Assembly: GCF_022807975.1 (NCBI RefSeq)
Contig: NZ_CP094358.1
Span: 2,542,001 to 2,606,000, forward strand
Source: Abyssalbus ytuae
GTDB taxonomy: Bacteria; Bacteroidota; Bacteroidia; Flavobacteriales; Flavobacteriaceae
Length of the DNA stretch: 64,000 nt
Reading direction: 5' to 3'
Positions 63,002 to 64,000 of this stretch are shown here, piece by piece. Within the stretch, counting starts at the first letter, position 1; each line of letters starts with the position of its first letter. The translations under genes and the position numbers were made by a program. A model generated the notes under the pieces. It saw only the letters and a list, made by a program, of their open reading frames with translations. It ran no database searches and was not told where the DNA came from.

Positions 63002-63029
63002 AAATCCTCTTGGAAAAAGGGGATTTTTT
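63002..63029 (+). promoter_or_regulatory. 5'-end hairpin with T tract in the greA leader
   Basis: AAATCCTC (63002-63009) pairs with GGGGATTT (63019-63026, one G-U) around a 9-nt loop, followed by T residues; it looks like a terminator between promoter and gene start (63052). Confidence 0.6.
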
Positions 63030-63051
63030 GTATTTATAAAACGATGAAGTT

Positions 63052-63528
63052 ATGAGTAAAGTATCTTATTACACAGAAGAGGGTTTAAAAAAATTAAGAG
63101 AAGAACTGGAACATTTAAAAAGTGTAGAAAGGCCAAAAGCCTCGCAGGCAATAGCCGAAGCCAGGGATAAAGGTGATTTATCTGAAAATGCCGAGTATGA
63201 TGCGGCAAAAGAAGCCCAGGGACTGTTGGAAATGAGAATTTCAAAACTTGAAGAAACATTGTCTAATGCCAGGTTAATAGATGAATCACAATTAGATACC
63301 TCAAAGGTTTTGGTACATTCTACTGTAAAAATTAAAAACCAGACAAACGGGATGGAAATGACCTATAAACTGGTAGCCGAAAGTGAAGCCGACTTAAAGA
63401 CGGGGAAAATATCGGTAAATTCTCCTATTGGTAAAGGGTTACTTGGGAAATCTGTGGGGGAGGTAGCCGAAATAAGTGTACCTAACGGTGTAATGAAGTT
63501 TGATGTTTTAGAGATTACAAGAGACTAA
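63052..63528 (+). CDS. greA: Transcription elongation factor GreA
   Basis: A 158-residue cleavage factor that rescues backtracked RNA polymerase. N-terminal coiled coil with the acidic tip [11 protein letters not shown] and the C-terminal FKBP-like domain ([23 protein letters not shown]). Full length. Preceded by a promoter and a hairpin leader; followed by a terminator and a HIT-family gene. Confidence 0.97.
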   Translation: MSKVSYYTEEGLKKLREELEHLKSVERPKASQAIAEARDKGDLSENAEYDAAKEAQGLLEMRISKLEETLSNARLIDESQLDTSKVLVHSTVKIKNQTNGMEMTYKLVAESEADLKTGKISVNSPIGKGLLGKSVGEVAEISVPNGVMKFDVLEITRD

Positions 63529-63550
63529 ATAATATAAGAAAATAAAATTA

Positions 63551-63584
63551 TACCCTTTCCTGTTTTTTCGGGAAAGGTTTTTTA
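63551..63584 (+). terminator. Terminator after greA
   Basis: CCTTTCC (63554-63560) pairs with GGAAAGG (63571-63577) and a T run follows. Confidence 0.88.
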
Positions 63585-63620
63585 TTTTTATAGGGTTAAT
63601 CGTAATCCCAAACTAAAATT

Positions 63621-64000
63621 ATGCCTAGTGTTTTTACCAAAATAATAAATGGTGAAATTCCATCTTATAAAATTGCAGAAGACGATAATTTCTTTGCCTT
63701 TTTAGATATTAATCCCAATGCCATAGGCCATACGTTGTGTGTTCCAAAAAAAGAGGTAGACAAAATATTTGATTTAGATGCCACTACCTATGCAGGATTA
63801 ATGGAATTTTCACGAAAAGTAGCGTTGGCTCTCGAAAAAGCAGTGAAATGTAAACGGGTAGGTATAGCCGTGGTGGGTTTGGAAGTGCCACATGTACATA
63901 TACACCTTATTCCGCTAAATAAAATGTCTGAAATAACCTTTCAGCATAAAGTGCAGCTAAGCAGGGAGGAGTTTGAACAGATTGCTGAAAGTATCAGAAA
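63621..64000 (+). CDS. HIT-family nucleotide hydrolase (cut by window end)
   Basis: The visible 126 residues form nearly the whole HIT domain (PF01230): MPSVFTKIINGEIPSYKIAED start, GHTLCVPKKEV, and the histidine triad HVHIHLIP (His91, His93, His95). Diadenosine/AMP-NHx-type hydrolase, cytosolic. Ends at the window edge. Separated from greA by a terminator; ATG at 63621. Confidence 0.93.
   Translation, partial: MPSVFTKIINGEIPSYKIAEDDNFFAFLDINPNAIGHTLCVPKKEVDKIFDLDATTYAGLMEFSRKVALALEKAVKCKRVGIAVVGLEVPHVHIHLIPLNKMSEITFQHKVQLSREEFEQIAESIR

Overview
The window looks like a chromosomal segment from a member of the Flavobacteriaceae (Bacteroidota). The sequence is AT-rich and has few Shine-Dalgarno sites. 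Many genes carry the Bacteroidota -7 promoter box TAnnTTTG close upstream; the best cases, rplU and ssb, also have a TTG about 17-19 nt further up. The order mutY-ssb-gldE-gldD (gliding and type IX secretion accessory genes), the separate atpD-atpC pair, TonB-dependent receptors and many SusD-free outer-membrane lipoproteins fit the same group. No tRNA, rRNA, IS element or CRISPR array was seen. About 56 protein genes are supported, including a 29-codon basic peptide gene between HU and rng. Genes are cut at both edges (exonuclease III at the left, a HIT protein at the right).

Layout. 1-4.5 kb: exonuclease III end, OmpA-like lipoprotein, Tas-type aldo-keto reductase, radA, GNAT acetyltransferase. 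4.6-8 kb (minus strand): panC-panD-YbhN-like flippase-esterase-like protein. 8-12.6 kb: short GT5 glycogen-synthase-like protein, DUF4270 lipoprotein with calcium-binding-type repeats, glmS. 12.8-17.3 kb: TonB receptor plus SGNH-hydrolase lipoprotein. 17.5-19.4 kb: atpD-atpC. 19.5-27.5 kb: biotin genes bioF, bioD-bioA and bioB, interspersed with a toxin-antitoxin pair, a SET-domain protein, a Coa1-like protein, a ketoacyl synthase and a lipoprotein. 27.6-31 kb: JmjC-like protein, recX, and the HU/small basic peptide/rng group. 31.2-36.2 kb: mutY, ssb, gldE, gldD and an unknown exported protein. 36.7-41.4 kb: beta-propeller protein, small lipoproteins, an HMA-domain protein and membrane proteins. 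41.5-42.5 kb: rplU (with a long C-terminal extension) and rpmA. 42.7-48.3 kb: TPR-HTH regulator, TonB receptor and beta-propeller phytase, a probable phytate-use locus. 48.3-50.3 kb: deoxyribonucleotidase and ahcY. 50.4-54 kb: phosphopantetheinyl transferase, then a tightly overlapping thiamine-binding protein/PnuC/NadR-like/DUF4301 run. 54.2-58.4 kb: PepSY-like protein and a convergent NtrC-type regulator/hybrid kinase pair. 58.5-60.9 kb: TPP riboswitch and thiamine TonB receptor. 61.4-64 kb: GH-like protein, Rieske-like lipoprotein, greA and HIT protein.

Most noteworthy non-coding structure: two GC-rich repeat clusters 24 kb apart (36.28-36.59 kb and 61.03-61.28 kb), in opposite orientation. 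Both are built from the same two modules, 41 bp and 27 bp long, and both sit between the 3' ends of convergent genes. Other leads are a ketoacyl synthase in a biotin cluster that shows no pimelate genes, terminator-like hairpins right at the predicted 5' ends of the rplU and greA mRNAs, a toxin-antitoxin cassette lodged between bioF and bioD, and an esterase-fold protein whose catalytic serine appears to be missing.
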